A stretch of DNA of 64,000 bases from Propioniciclava sp. MC1595. Its GTDB lineage: Bacteria > Actinomycetota > Actinomycetes > Propionibacteriales > Propionibacteriaceae. Position numbers and translations under genes: made by a program. Each line of letters opens with the position of its first letter. Position 1 is the first letter of the stretch. The notes below the pieces were generated by a model. The model worked only from the letters and a program-made list of their open reading frames with translations, made no database searches and had not been told where the DNA came from. Shown here piece by piece: positions 28,799 to 40,646 of the stretch. Location: contig NZ_CP071870.1 in assembly GCF_017569205.1 (NCBI RefSeq), forward strand, positions 2,170,001-2,234,000, written 5' to 3'.

Positions 28799-28854
28799 TT
28801 GATGCCTCCTAGGCACGTGTCTCGAGCCGGTTTTGTGAACCCGGGCTGAGGGGC

Positions 28855-28860
28855 AGCATA
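28855..28860 (-). promoter_or_regulatory. Possible -10 of the nucleoside transporter operon
   Basis: TATGCT on the minus strand, 56 nt before the lipoprotein start; the -35 is weak. The 132-bp region around it (28799-28930) is AT-richer than the window and holds the only room for the operon promoter. Confidence 0.4.
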
Positions 28861-28930
28861 ACCGGCGCACCCTCTCGAACACCTGCCCCGGATGGCCCTC
28901 CGGAGTGGTTGATACAGCTTCGTTATTAGG

Positions 28931-30142
28931 TTAACTCACCTGTCGGACAAGGGCTTCGGCCGAATCCACCATGCGGATCGTCTCGCGCTCCCAGTCCGGC
29001 TCCTGCCCGCGGTAGGGCCCGGTCGCCAGCGAGATGATGACCGCGGCGGCCCGCAGGCGCAGCTCGACGGGGTCGACCCGCTCGTCGAACACCGGCACCC
29101 AGGAGCGCAGCAGCCCGTGCACGCGGGCCTCCTGCTCGGCGTTCATCCGCTGGATCGTCGAGAGGTGGGCGATGAGGCAGGCCAGGTCGTCGGCGCGGCG
29201 TCCGGGACCGATCGTGTCGACGTCGAGGATGCCGACCACCCGCCCGTCGGCGACGTGCACCTGCCCCTCGTGGAAGTCGCCGTGGGTGGGCTCGTCCCCG
29301 GGCGGGATGCCGGCCAGCCCCGCCTGCACGCGGGCGACGAGCCGGCCCAACCGCTCCTCCTCCGCGGGCACCGCCGCGGCGACCATGCGGGCGTAGTGGT
29401 CGATCGAGTCGGCCCAGGGCGGACGCCGCTCGAGGTCGGCGACCCCGGCCGGGAAGGCATCCAGCACGTCGATGAGCTGTTCGGCGCTGCACGGCGGGGT
29501 CGCGTCGAACACCGCGCGGGCCAGCGGGCGGCCGGGCAATTCCCCCAGCACGAGGAGGAAGTCGGCCGTCCCGGCGGCGATCGGCGGGGCCGGGACGCCG
29601 GCGTCCAGCAGCATCTTGTGGCGGCGCGAGACGTCGTGGAACAGCCGTTCGCGCAGCACCTTCACGAAGAACGTGGGGCCGTCCGCCACCGACGCCCGCA
29701 GCACCGCCCGGCGGCGCGGGCGGTAGGTCACCATCGAGAGGTCGAGGCGGTCGGCGGCGATCGGCTCGGGCAGCGCCTTGTAGGCGTTCAGCACGGCGGC
29801 CATCGAGCTGGGGTAGGCGGCGCGCGCGAGGCCGGGCAGGTCGGGGTCGTTGGGGTAGAGCCACACGGCCACCTCGCGGTCGCCGTCGGCGAAGATCTCG
29901 GCGCGGCTGTCGGACGCCGACAGGCCGTTGGCGCGCGCGCTCACCCCCAGCAGCTCGTCACGGCGCCCGAAGGGCCAGTCCACGATCGCGGAGTAGGTGG
30001 CGGTGGTCGACTGGTTCGGGTTGGCGTCCACGTGGTCGAGCGCCCAGGCGACCAGCGTGCCGCCCGCGTGCGTCACGGCAGCGCTGAGCAGCCCACCCAC
30101 CCCCTCGGAGGTGAGCAGGGCGGCACCGTCGTCGCTCGACAT
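28931..30142 (-). CDS. Aminoglycoside phosphotransferase-fold kinase-like protein
   Basis: A 403-residue protein whose C-terminal part (about residue 180 on) has the APH/choline-kinase fold. PTHGDFHEGQVHVADGRVVG carries the catalytic Asp and the Asn position read as Gln, then ILDVDTIGPGRRADDLACLI carries the metal-binding Asp. The N-terminal 170 residues have no motif I recognise. APH-fold proteins phosphorylate antibiotics, sugars or choline; this one cannot be assigned. The start at 30142 has GGGGAGG upstream. The stop is TAA, unique in the window. Confidence 0.72.
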   Translation of the reverse strand: MSSDDGAALLTSEGVGGLLSAAVTHAGGTLVAWALDHVDANPNQSTTATYSAIVDWPFGRRDELLGVSARANGLSASDSRAEIFADGDREVAVWLYPNDPDLPGLARAAYPSSMAAVLNAYKALPEPIAADRLDLSMVTYRPRRRAVLRASVADGPTFFVKVLRERLFHDVSRRHKMLLDAGVPAPPIAAGTADFLLVLGELPGRPLARAVFDATPPCSAEQLIDVLDAFPAGVADLERRPPWADSIDHYARMVAAAVPAEEERLGRLVARVQAGLAGIPPGDEPTHGDFHEGQVHVADGRVVGILDVDTIGPGRRADDLACLIAHLSTIQRMNAEQEARVHGLLRSWVPVFDERVDPVELRLRAAAVIISLATGPYRGQEPDWERETIRMVDSAEALVRQVS

Positions 30143-30173
30143 AGCCCTCCCCTGACCGTCGCCGTGCGTGCGC

Positions 30174-30179
30174 AGGCTA
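30174..30179 (-). promoter_or_regulatory. Possible -10 of the APH-fold gene overlapping the CNNM stop
   Basis: TAGCCT on the minus strand; its TAG is the stop codon of the CNNM gene. It lies 31 nt before ATG 30142, so this gene would have a short leader with a Shine-Dalgarno. Confidence 0.35.
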
Positions 30180-31511
30180 CTGGATGGGCTCTCCTGTCGC
30201 ACCCGCGCCGAGCCGTTCGAGGCGCAGGCGGGCCGCCCGGCGTCCGTCGAGCTCGGTGACGGTGAACTCCACGTCCTGGGGCGCGGCGTCGCCCTCGGTG
30301 GCCGCCGGCAGCGCCCGGGCCACGGTGTCCCCGAGCTGGGGCAGGCTGCCGAGCTCGGCCATGAGCCAGCCCGCCACGGTGTCGTAGGGGCCCTCGGGCA
30401 GGACGAGGTCGAACCGCTCGGCGAACTGCTCCAGCGTGGTGAGGCCGTCCAGCTCGTCGGCGCCGCCGGCGTGGCCGTCGGGGTCCTCCAGGTCGAACTC
30501 GTCGGTGATGTCGCCGATGAGCTCCTCGACGAGGTCCTCGATGGTGACGATGCCGGCGGTGCCGCCGTACTCGTCGCGGACGATGACCATGTGGTCGCCG
30601 GCCGCCTGCATCACGGACAGCGCGTGCAGGATGCGGACGGTGCCGGGCAGGGCGTTGACCGGGCGGACGAGCTGGCTGACGGGTGCCTGGCGCGCGGCCG
30701 GGTCGAGGTCGAACAGGTCGCGCATGTGCAGGAAGCCGAGCACCTCGTCGACGTCGCGGCCGACCACCGGGTAGCGGGAGTGCGCGCCATCGGCGATCAG
30801 GCGGATGGCCTTGTGCGCGGGCATGTCACCGTCGAGGAAGTCGACCTCGGTGCGGGGCACCATCGCCTCGCGCAGCGTGACCTGGCCGGCGGCGAACACC
30901 TCGTCCACGATCTGGCGCTCCTCGTCGCCGAGGGTGGCCGAGCTGGAGACCATGGCACGGAGCTCCTCGTCGGTCACCTCCTCGCGGGACGCCTTGGGGT
31001 CGCCGCCCAGCAGCCGGACCGCGATGTTGGTGGAGAAGCCCAGGAACCAGATGACCGGCCGGGTGATGGTGGCGATCACGTTGACCAGCGGCCCGAGCGT
31101 CAGGGCGAACGTCTCGGCGCGCTGCATGGCCAGGCGCTTGGCGGTGAGTTCGCCGAGCACGATCGAGAAGTAGGAGATGGCGACCGTCACGAGCACCAGG
31201 GCGAGCGTGCCGGACGCGGCCTCGGGCAGGCCCCACCCGACGAGCACGGGGGCCAGGTCCTCGGCGAGCGTGGCGCCACCGAACGAGGCGGCGAGGAAGC
31301 CCGACAGGGTGACGCCGATCTGCACCGCGGAGAGGAAGATGTTGGGGTCGGCCGCCAGCCTCGCCACCGTCCCGCCGCGCTTGCCCTTGGACGCCAGCCC
31401 GCGCACCTGGCTGTCCCGCAGGGACACCAGGGCCATCTCGGCGGCGGCGAACACCCCGCCGATCAGGATGAACAGGAAGATCAGCAACACGTTCGACAGC
31501 GTCGGACTCAC
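30177..31511 (-). CDS. CNNM/CorC (hemolysin-C-like) transporter family protein
   Basis: A 444-residue protein with an N-terminal DUF21 membrane domain (about 1-190: FAAAEMALVSL, GFLAASFGGATLAE, VLGELTAKRLAMQ). A pair of CBS domains follows (about 210-335: AMVPRTEVDFLDGD, DEYGGTAGIVTIEDLVEELIG). The C terminus is a CorC_HlyC domain (about 350-430). Family members move Mg2+ or Na+. GTG 31511 has TAGGCT 7 nt upstream, so it is probably leaderless. It is divergent from the GlfT1-like gene, with 39 bp between starts. Confidence 0.93.
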   Translation of the reverse strand: MSPTLSNVLLIFLFILIGGVFAAAEMALVSLRDSQVRGLASKGKRGGTVARLAADPNIFLSAVQIGVTLSGFLAASFGGATLAEDLAPVLVGWGLPEAASGTLALVLVTVAISYFSIVLGELTAKRLAMQRAETFALTLGPLVNVIATITRPVIWFLGFSTNIAVRLLGGDPKASREEVTDEELRAMVSSSATLGDEERQIVDEVFAAGQVTLREAMVPRTEVDFLDGDMPAHKAIRLIADGAHSRYPVVGRDVDEVLGFLHMRDLFDLDPAARQAPVSQLVRPVNALPGTVRILHALSVMQAAGDHMVIVRDEYGGTAGIVTIEDLVEELIGDITDEFDLEDPDGHAGGADELDGLTTLEQFAERFDLVLPEGPYDTVAGWLMAELGSLPQLGDTVARALPAATEGDAAPQDVEFTVTELDGRRAARLRLERLGAGATGEPIQ

Positions 31512-31518
31512 GGCGGCC

Positions 31519-31524
31519 AGCCTA
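31519..31524 (-). promoter_or_regulatory. Likely -10 of the CNNM gene (leaderless)
   Basis: TAGGCT on the minus strand, 7 nt before GTG 31511. It is only 13 bp from the opposing -10 of the GlfT1-like gene. Confidence 0.5.
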
Positions 31525-31537
31525 GCGGTGCCCGCGC

Positions 31538-31543
31538 TAGGGT
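31538..31543 (+). promoter_or_regulatory. Likely -10 of the GlfT1-like gene (leaderless)
   Basis: TAGGGT, 7 nt before ATG 31551, with no Shine-Dalgarno. Confidence 0.5.
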
Positions 31544-31550
31544 TCCCCGC

Positions 31551-32519
31551 ATGAGTGTTGACGCGCGGGGGACCTCCCGCATCGTGGCCGTCGTGGTCGC
31601 GTGGAACCGGCGCGACCTGCTGGCCCAGACCCTCCACGGACTCGCCGCCCAGACCCGGCCGCTCGACGCGGTCGTGGTCATCGACAACGCCTCCACCGAC
31701 GACTCTGCCGACCTCGCTCGGGCCCACCCCGTAGTGACCGAGGTCGTCACCCTGCCCACCAACACCGGGGGCGCGGGCGGCTTCGCCGCGGGCATCGCCC
31801 GGGCCGTCGCCTCCCACGACGCCGACCTGGTCTGGGTGATGGACGACGACACCGTGCCCACCCCGACCGCCCTGGCCGAACTCGTCTCGGCGCGGGTACG
31901 CCACCCGGGGCGGGTCACGGTCGCCGCGTCGCGCGCGGACTGGACCGACGGCCGCGAGCACCCGATGAACCGGCCGCGCCCGCGGCCCGGCTCGTCGCGG
32001 GTGGCGCGCGGCGCGGCGCGCATGGCCGGGGCCGCGTACCCGATCCGCTCGGCGTCCTTCGTCTCGATCCTCATCGACGCCGAGGCGATCCGCCGTCACG
32101 GCCTGCCCCAGGCCGACTACTTCCTCTGGAACGACGACTTCGAGTACACCGCCCGCCTGCTGCGCGACGGCGTGGGCCTGTACGTGCCCGCCTCGCGGGT
32201 CTACCACCTCACCAAGGTGTTCGGCAGCTCGGACGCCGACCCCGGCCCGCGCTTCACCAACGAGGTCCGCAACAAGCTGTGGGTGTTCACCCGCTCGGAC
32301 GCCCTGGGCCCGGTCGACCGCGCCCTCTACGCCGGGTCGACGGCCGTGCGCTGGGCGCGGATGCTGGCCCGCTCCGGCGACCGCCGTGCGCTGGCGGGGT
32401 ACGGACGCGAGGGGCTCAGCCAGGCTGTCCACGCCCCCCGGTCGACGGTCGAGGTGCTCGCTACCAGCCCCGTCGCTGCGGACGTTGCCGCCATCGAGCG
32501 AGGTGCGAATCGTGCCTGA
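31551..32519 (+). CDS. GT2 glycosyltransferase, GlfT1-like (galactofuranosyl/rhamnosyl transferase)
   Basis: A 322-residue GT-A enzyme. The N-terminal nucleotide-sugar region has VVAWNRRDLLAQTLHGLAAQ and VIDNASTDDS. The metal-binding DxD is VMDDDT. The acceptor side has SFVSILIDAEAIRRHGLPQA and the catalytic-base motif YFLWNDDFEYTARLL. This pattern resembles M. tuberculosis GlfT1 (Rv3782), which starts galactan on the decaprenyl-linked primer. The assignment to GlfT1 rests on that pattern and on the Wzm/Wzt, GlfT2-like and glf neighbours. Its end overlaps the next glycosyltransferase by 8 nt. Confidence 0.72.
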   Translation: MSVDARGTSRIVAVVVAWNRRDLLAQTLHGLAAQTRPLDAVVVIDNASTDDSADLARAHPVVTEVVTLPTNTGGAGGFAAGIARAVASHDADLVWVMDDDTVPTPTALAELVSARVRHPGRVTVAASRADWTDGREHPMNRPRPRPGSSRVARGAARMAGAAYPIRSASFVSILIDAEAIRRHGLPQADYFLWNDDFEYTARLLRDGVGLYVPASRVYHLTKVFGSSDADPGPRFTNEVRNKLWVFTRSDALGPVDRALYAGSTAVRWARMLARSGDRRALAGYGREGLSQAVHAPRSTVEVLATSPVAADVAAIERGANRA

Positions 32520-33345
32520 GGTCGGCGACTTCTGCGTGCTGCTGCCGGTCTACCGGGGCGACAACGCCGCGTTCTTCCGCCGGGCAGTCTCCTCGGTGAC
32601 CCTCGACCAGACGTTGCGCCCCGCCGAGCTGGTGGTCGTCGTGGACGGTCCTGTTGGTCCCAGCCTCACGGCGGCGCTCGACGACCTCGGTGCGGGCCGC
32701 CTGTCGGGCGGCGTCCCGGTCCGCTTCGTGCCGCTGCCCGAGAACGTGGGCCTGGCCCGAGCCCTCGAGGCAGGCCTGGCCGCATGCAGCCACGAGGTCG
32801 TGGCGCGGGCTGACGCCGACGACGTCTCGCTCCCCCAGCGCTTCGAGCGCCAGATCCCGCTCGTCGCCGACGGCTTGGACCTGCTGGGCAGCGCGATCAC
32901 CGAGTTCGAGTCCGACGAGTCGCTGCCCGGCGTGACGCGCACCCTGCCCACCGCGGCGTCCGAGATCGCCGAGATGGCGCGCTTCCGCGACCCGTTCAAC
33001 CACCCCTCCGTGGTGTACCGGCGCTCGGCCGTGGCTGCCGCCGGGGGGTACGAGCACCTCGACAAGATGGAGGACTACTGGCTGTTCGCCCGCATGGTCG
33101 CCGCTGGCGCGCGGGTGGCCAACCTGGCCGAGCCGCTCGTCCTCTATCGCGTCGGCGCCGGGGCATACGGACGCCGCGGCGGCGGCGGGATGCTGGCCAG
33201 CGAGTTGCGGCTCCAGTGGCGCTTCCTCCGGGCCGGGTTCACCACGCCGGCCCAGTTCGTGCGCAATGTGGCCGTGCGCGGCGGCTACCGCATCGTCCCG
33301 GCCGGGCTGCGGAAGCCCGCCTACCGGGTGATGATCCGCCGCTGA
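32512..33345 (+). CDS. GT2 glycosyltransferase, AmsE-like
   Basis: A 277-residue GT-A transferase. It contains VLLPVYRGDNAAFFRRAVSS, ELVVVVDGPVG, LPENVGLARALEAGL and the DxD-type ARADADDVSLPQRFERQI. NHPSVVYRRSAVAAAGGY and KMEDYWLFARM complete the usual AmsE layout. AmsE-type enzymes add sugars to exopolysaccharide or O-antigen units. GTG 32512 overlaps the upstream gene. A GTG three codons earlier is possible. It ends 1 bp from the convergent Wzt gene. Confidence 0.82.
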   Translation: MPEVGDFCVLLPVYRGDNAAFFRRAVSSVTLDQTLRPAELVVVVDGPVGPSLTAALDDLGAGRLSGGVPVRFVPLPENVGLARALEAGLAACSHEVVARADADDVSLPQRFERQIPLVADGLDLLGSAITEFESDESLPGVTRTLPTAASEIAEMARFRDPFNHPSVVYRRSAVAAAGGYEHLDKMEDYWLFARMVAAGARVANLAEPLVLYRVGAGAYGRRGGGGMLASELRLQWRFLRAGFTTPAQFVRNVAVRGGYRIVPAGLRKPAYRVMIRR

Positions 33346-33346
33346 A

Positions 33347-34078
33347 TCAGCGGTGGCGCAGGAAGTCGACGGCCTCGCGGCAGGGGCCGTCGAAGACCTT
33401 GCGACCCTTCTCCATGACAACGCCGCGCTGGCAGATGTCGGAGACCAGGTCGAGGTCGTGGGAGACGACGACGAGCGTCTTGCCGGCGGCCACCAGTTCC
33501 TTGATCCGGGCGATGCACTTGCGCTGGAAGGGCTCGTCACCGACGGCCAGGATCTCGTCGACGAGGAACACGTCGGGGTTAGTGTGCACCGCGACCGCGA
33601 AGGCGAGGCGCAGGTACATGCCCGAGGAGTAGAACTTCACCTCGGTGTCGATGAACTCACCGATCTCGGAGAACGCGATGATCTCGTCGAACCTCGCGTC
33701 GATCTCCTCCTTGGTCATCCCGAGGGTGGCCCCGTTGAGGTAGACGTTCTCGCGCCCGGGCAGGTCATGGTGGAACCCCGCGCCCACCTCGATGAGCCCC
33801 GCGACGCGTCCGCGCACGCCCACCGTGCCGGCGTCCGGGCGCATGACTCCCGAGATCAGCTTGAGCGTGGTCGACTTCCCCGAGCCGTTGAAGCCGAGCA
33901 ACGCAACGGTCTCGCCCCTGGTGATCTCCAGGTCGACGCCGTCGAGTGCCTTGAACTTGGCGGACAGGTCACCCTTGCGGCCCTTCACGAGCCAGACGAG
34001 GGCTTCCTTCATCGAACGCGTGTGCCGCAGCACGAACTCCTTGCTGACGCCGGTCAGGCGCACCATCACGTCACCCAT
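33347..34078 (-). CDS. Polysaccharide ABC exporter ATPase (Wzt / RfbE-like)
   Basis: A 243-residue ATPase. It has the Wzt-type N-terminal helix HTRSMKEALVWLVKGRKGDL, Walker A GFNGSGKST, the LIEVGAGFHHDLPGRENVYLN segment typical of polysaccharide exporters, the signature YSSGMYLRLAF and Walker B VFLVDEILAVGD. It ends without the extra carbohydrate-binding domain of E. coli O9a Wzt, like the short M. tuberculosis Rv3781. ATG 34078 overlaps the permease stop as ATGA. Confidence 0.93.
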   Translation of the reverse strand: MGDVMVRLTGVSKEFVLRHTRSMKEALVWLVKGRKGDLSAKFKALDGVDLEITRGETVALLGFNGSGKSTTLKLISGVMRPDAGTVGVRGRVAGLIEVGAGFHHDLPGRENVYLNGATLGMTKEEIDARFDEIIAFSEIGEFIDTEVKFYSSGMYLRLAFAVAVHTNPDVFLVDEILAVGDEPFQRKCIARIKELVAAGKTLVVVSHDLDLVSDICQRGVVMEKGRKVFDGPCREAVDFLRHR

Positions 34079-34957
34079 CACAACTCCTGGGCGAAGTGGC
34101 CCTCGTGGCGATGGAAGACCACCTCGCCCAGCAGGAGCAGCAGCACCGACCCGACGAGCGCCACCGGCGTCCAGACGCTGAACAGGTGCGGCGGCACCGT
34201 CCAGGCACCGTGGTGGTCGGTCGTCGGCACCCAGAATCCGTAGTGGAACAGCTCCACGGCGACCGTCAAGGGATTGGTCAGGTACAGGTCGACCACCCAC
34301 GGGACGCCCGCCTCGGCTGTGGCGTCGCGCACCATCGTCCACAGATAGAGCACCGGGGACGCCCACGTGGCCACCATCGCGATCAGGTCGACGATGTTCT
34401 CGGCGTCACGGAAGAACACGTTCGCCGTCGTGAACAACAGCCCCAGACCGAGTGAGAAGAGTCCGATGAGCACGAAGCCGCAGACGATGGCTGCGATGTG
34501 CAGCGGGCCTGGCCGCCACCCGAACAGGAGGCAGGCCACCAGCAACACCGCCAACTGCGGGATGAAGTGCACCACCGCGACCCACAACGAGGACACCGGG
34601 AAGAGCTCGCGCGGCAGGTAGATCTTCTTGATCAGGTGCCCGTTGCCCACGATCGAGCGGGCGGCGTTGCCGAACGCCTCGTTGAAGAAGTTCATCACCA
34701 CGATGCCGGAAAACAGGTAGACGGCGTAGTTCTCCATGCCCTTGTTGAGTCCTAGGAAGACGCCCATGGCGATGTAGAACACGACGAACTGGACCGCCGG
34801 CTTGATGTAGCTCCACAGGATCCCCAGCACCGACCCGCGATAGCGGACCTGCACCTCCTTGCGGACTATCAGGCTGAGCAGGTAGCGGTTGCGCACCACG
34901 TCGAGCAGGCCCCGCCCACGGCCGGGCGGTGTGAGCTCAGTGGTCACCAGGGAGGTG

Positions 34958-34968
<11 letters not shown>
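34078..34968 (-). CDS. Polysaccharide ABC exporter permease (Wzm / RfbD-like)
   Basis: A 296-residue ABC2-type permease with six helices. It carries VRKEVQVRYRGSVLGILWSY at the coupling helix, the short amphipathic gate segment GNGHLIKKIYLPRELFPVSS and ATANVFFRDAENIVDL-like TTANVFFRDAENIVDL. With the ATPase it would flip a lipid-linked glycan to the outside. The counterpart in M. tuberculosis is Rv3783. ATG 34968 lies 8 codons inside a longer frame and overlaps the GlfT2-like gene by 11 nt. Confidence 0.92.
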
Positions 34969-39166
<4,198 letters not shown>

Positions 39167-39195
39167 CACCCCCGCCCACGCCTCGTCCCGGAGGG

Positions 39196-39201
39196 TAGAG
39201 T
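39196..39201 (+). promoter_or_regulatory. Likely -10 of purU (leaderless)
   Basis: TAGAGT, 8 nt before GTG 39210, with no Shine-Dalgarno closer than the hexamer itself. Confidence 0.45.
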
Positions 39202-39209
39202 CGGCGGGC

Positions 39210-40058
39210 GTGACCGCTTCGTCCCACTGGGTGTTGACCCTGGAGTGCCCCGACCGGCCCGGCATCGTGCACGCGGTGACCGGTGCCGTCGCCGCCGCCC
39301 AGGGCAACATCACCGAGCTGCAGCAGTTCAGCTCCGACTCCGGGCGCTTCTTCATGCGCGTCCAGGTGCAGTCGGGCTTCGAGCGCTCGGCGTTCGAGGA
39401 GTCGGTGCGGCCGCTGGCCGCCTACCTGCAGGCCCGGTGGCACCTCGACGAGGTCGGACGCCCCCGCCGCACCCTGGTCCTGGCCAGCAAGGCCGCCCAC
39501 TGCCTCAACGACCTGCTCTTCCGCCAGCGCTCGGGGCTGCTGCCCGTCGAACTCACCGGCGTGATGGCCAACCACCCCGACCTGCGCCCGCTGGCGACGT
39601 TCTACGGCGTCCCCTTCAGCGAGCACGTCGTGCTGCCCGAGACGAAGGCGGACTTCGAGCGCGCCGTCCTGGACCGCGTCGAGGCCGAGGACATCGAGCT
39701 GGTGGTGCTGGCCCGGTACATGCAGGTCCTCTCCCCCGACCTGTGCGCCGCGCTGGCCGGCCGCGCGATCAACATCCACCACTCCTTCCTGCCGGGGTTC
39801 AAGGGCGCCAACCCCTACCGGCAGGCGCACGACCGCGGCGTGAAGCTGATCGGGGCCACCGCGCACTTCGTGACCCAGGACCTCGACGAGGGGCCGATCA
39901 TCGAGCAGAACGTGACCCGGGTCGACCACACCAAGGACACCCCCGAACTGGTGGCCATGGGGCAGGAGCAGGAGAGCCGCACCCTGGCCGAGGCCGTGCG
40001 CCTCTATGCGGAGCACCGCGTGTTCCTCGACGGGAACCGGACGGTCATCTTCCGTTGA
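39210..40058 (+). CDS. purU: Formyltetrahydrofolate deformylase
   Basis: A 282-residue enzyme hydrolysing 10-formyl-THF to THF and formate. The N-terminal ACT domain is LTLECPDRPGIVHAVTGAVA. The formyltransferase-like catalytic domain has NIHHSFLPGFKGANPYRQAH, where the Asn and His are catalytic, GVKLIGATAHFVT, and DLDEGPIIEQ with the catalytic Asp. It supplies formate and balances one-carbon units. Confidence 0.95.
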   Translation: MTASSHWVLTLECPDRPGIVHAVTGAVAAAQGNITELQQFSSDSGRFFMRVQVQSGFERSAFEESVRPLAAYLQARWHLDEVGRPRRTLVLASKAAHCLNDLLFRQRSGLLPVELTGVMANHPDLRPLATFYGVPFSEHVVLPETKADFERAVLDRVEAEDIELVVLARYMQVLSPDLCAALAGRAINIHHSFLPGFKGANPYRQAHDRGVKLIGATAHFVTQDLDEGPIIEQNVTRVDHTKDTPELVAMGQEQESRTLAEAVRLYAEHRVFLDGNRTVIFR

Positions 40059-40144
40059 AGACTGAAGTGCCTCGACGCTGAGATACTTGATGTCGAGTAA
40101 CATCACGAAAAGACAACGATTGAATCCGACGTTGTGTAGTGGTA

Positions 40145-40175
40145 TTGACGACTCTGTCCGCCCGGGCGTTAGGGT
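40145..40175 (+). promoter_or_regulatory. Promoter of the DUF485-symporter operon
   Basis: TTGACG at 40145-40150 and TAGGGT at 40170-40175 are 19 nt apart. A 42-nt leader with CGGAGG before ATG 40218 follows. Sequence just upstream (about 40080-40145) is AT-richer than the rest of the window and may hold operators. Confidence 0.5.
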
Positions 40176-40217
40176 GCGGCTGCCAGCCTGTCGGCAGGTC
40201 TGACCAACGGAGGTTCC

Positions 40218-40646
40218 ATGACTGACCACAACCCGTCACCCGGTTACTCGGGCGACACGGAGGCCCACCTTCCTCCCAGCCACAACCCACTTCCCGAATT
40301 GAGCGGTGGGCAGGCCAAGCCCAAGATCTCTGAGCAAGCGTTCATCGAGGTGCAGGAGTCCGAGGAGTTCGAACAGCTCCGCAAGACGTTCCGCGGCTTC
40401 GCCTTCCCGATGACCATCGCCTTCCTCGCGTGGTACTTCGCGTACGTTCTCGCCTCGGTGTACGCCAAGGACTTCATGTCGCAGCCGTTCCTGGGCATGG
40501 CCCACTTCAACCTGGGCCACTTCCTCGGCCTGATGCAGTTCGTCACCACGTTCCTGATCACGTGGCTCTACATCCGCCACGCGAACACCAAGCTCGACCC
40601 GATCTCGTCCCGCATCCGTGAGCGCCTGGAAGGAGCGGCCCAGTGA
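40218..40646 (+). CDS. DUF485 membrane protein partner of the acetate symporter
   Basis: A 142-residue protein with a Pro/Ser-rich cytosolic N terminus (about 1-45) and two helices. The DUF485 signature is SEEFEQLRKTFRGFAFPMTI, then FLGMAHFNLGHFLGLMQFV. DUF485 genes almost always sit directly before actP/mctC-type symporters and are thought to assist them. Its stop overlaps the symporter GTG as GTGA. It has CGGAGG upstream. Confidence 0.93.
   Translation: MTDHNPSPGYSGDTEAHLPPSHNPLPELSGGQAKPKISEQAFIEVQESEEFEQLRKTFRGFAFPMTIAFLAWYFAYVLASVYAKDFMSQPFLGMAHFNLGHFLGLMQFVTTFLITWLYIRHANTKLDPISSRIRERLEGAAQ

Noticed and set aside
26036-28849. A 937-codon plus-strand frame opposite the nucleoside transporter genes
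   Set aside because: Low-complexity His/Asp/Val/Leu composition typical of an antisense frame; the minus strand encodes a complete ABC ATPase and lipoprotein.
28931-30142. Aminoglycoside resistance gene
   Set aside because: The APH-fold motifs are present, but the long unrelated N-terminal region and chromosomal housekeeping context give no support for drug modification.
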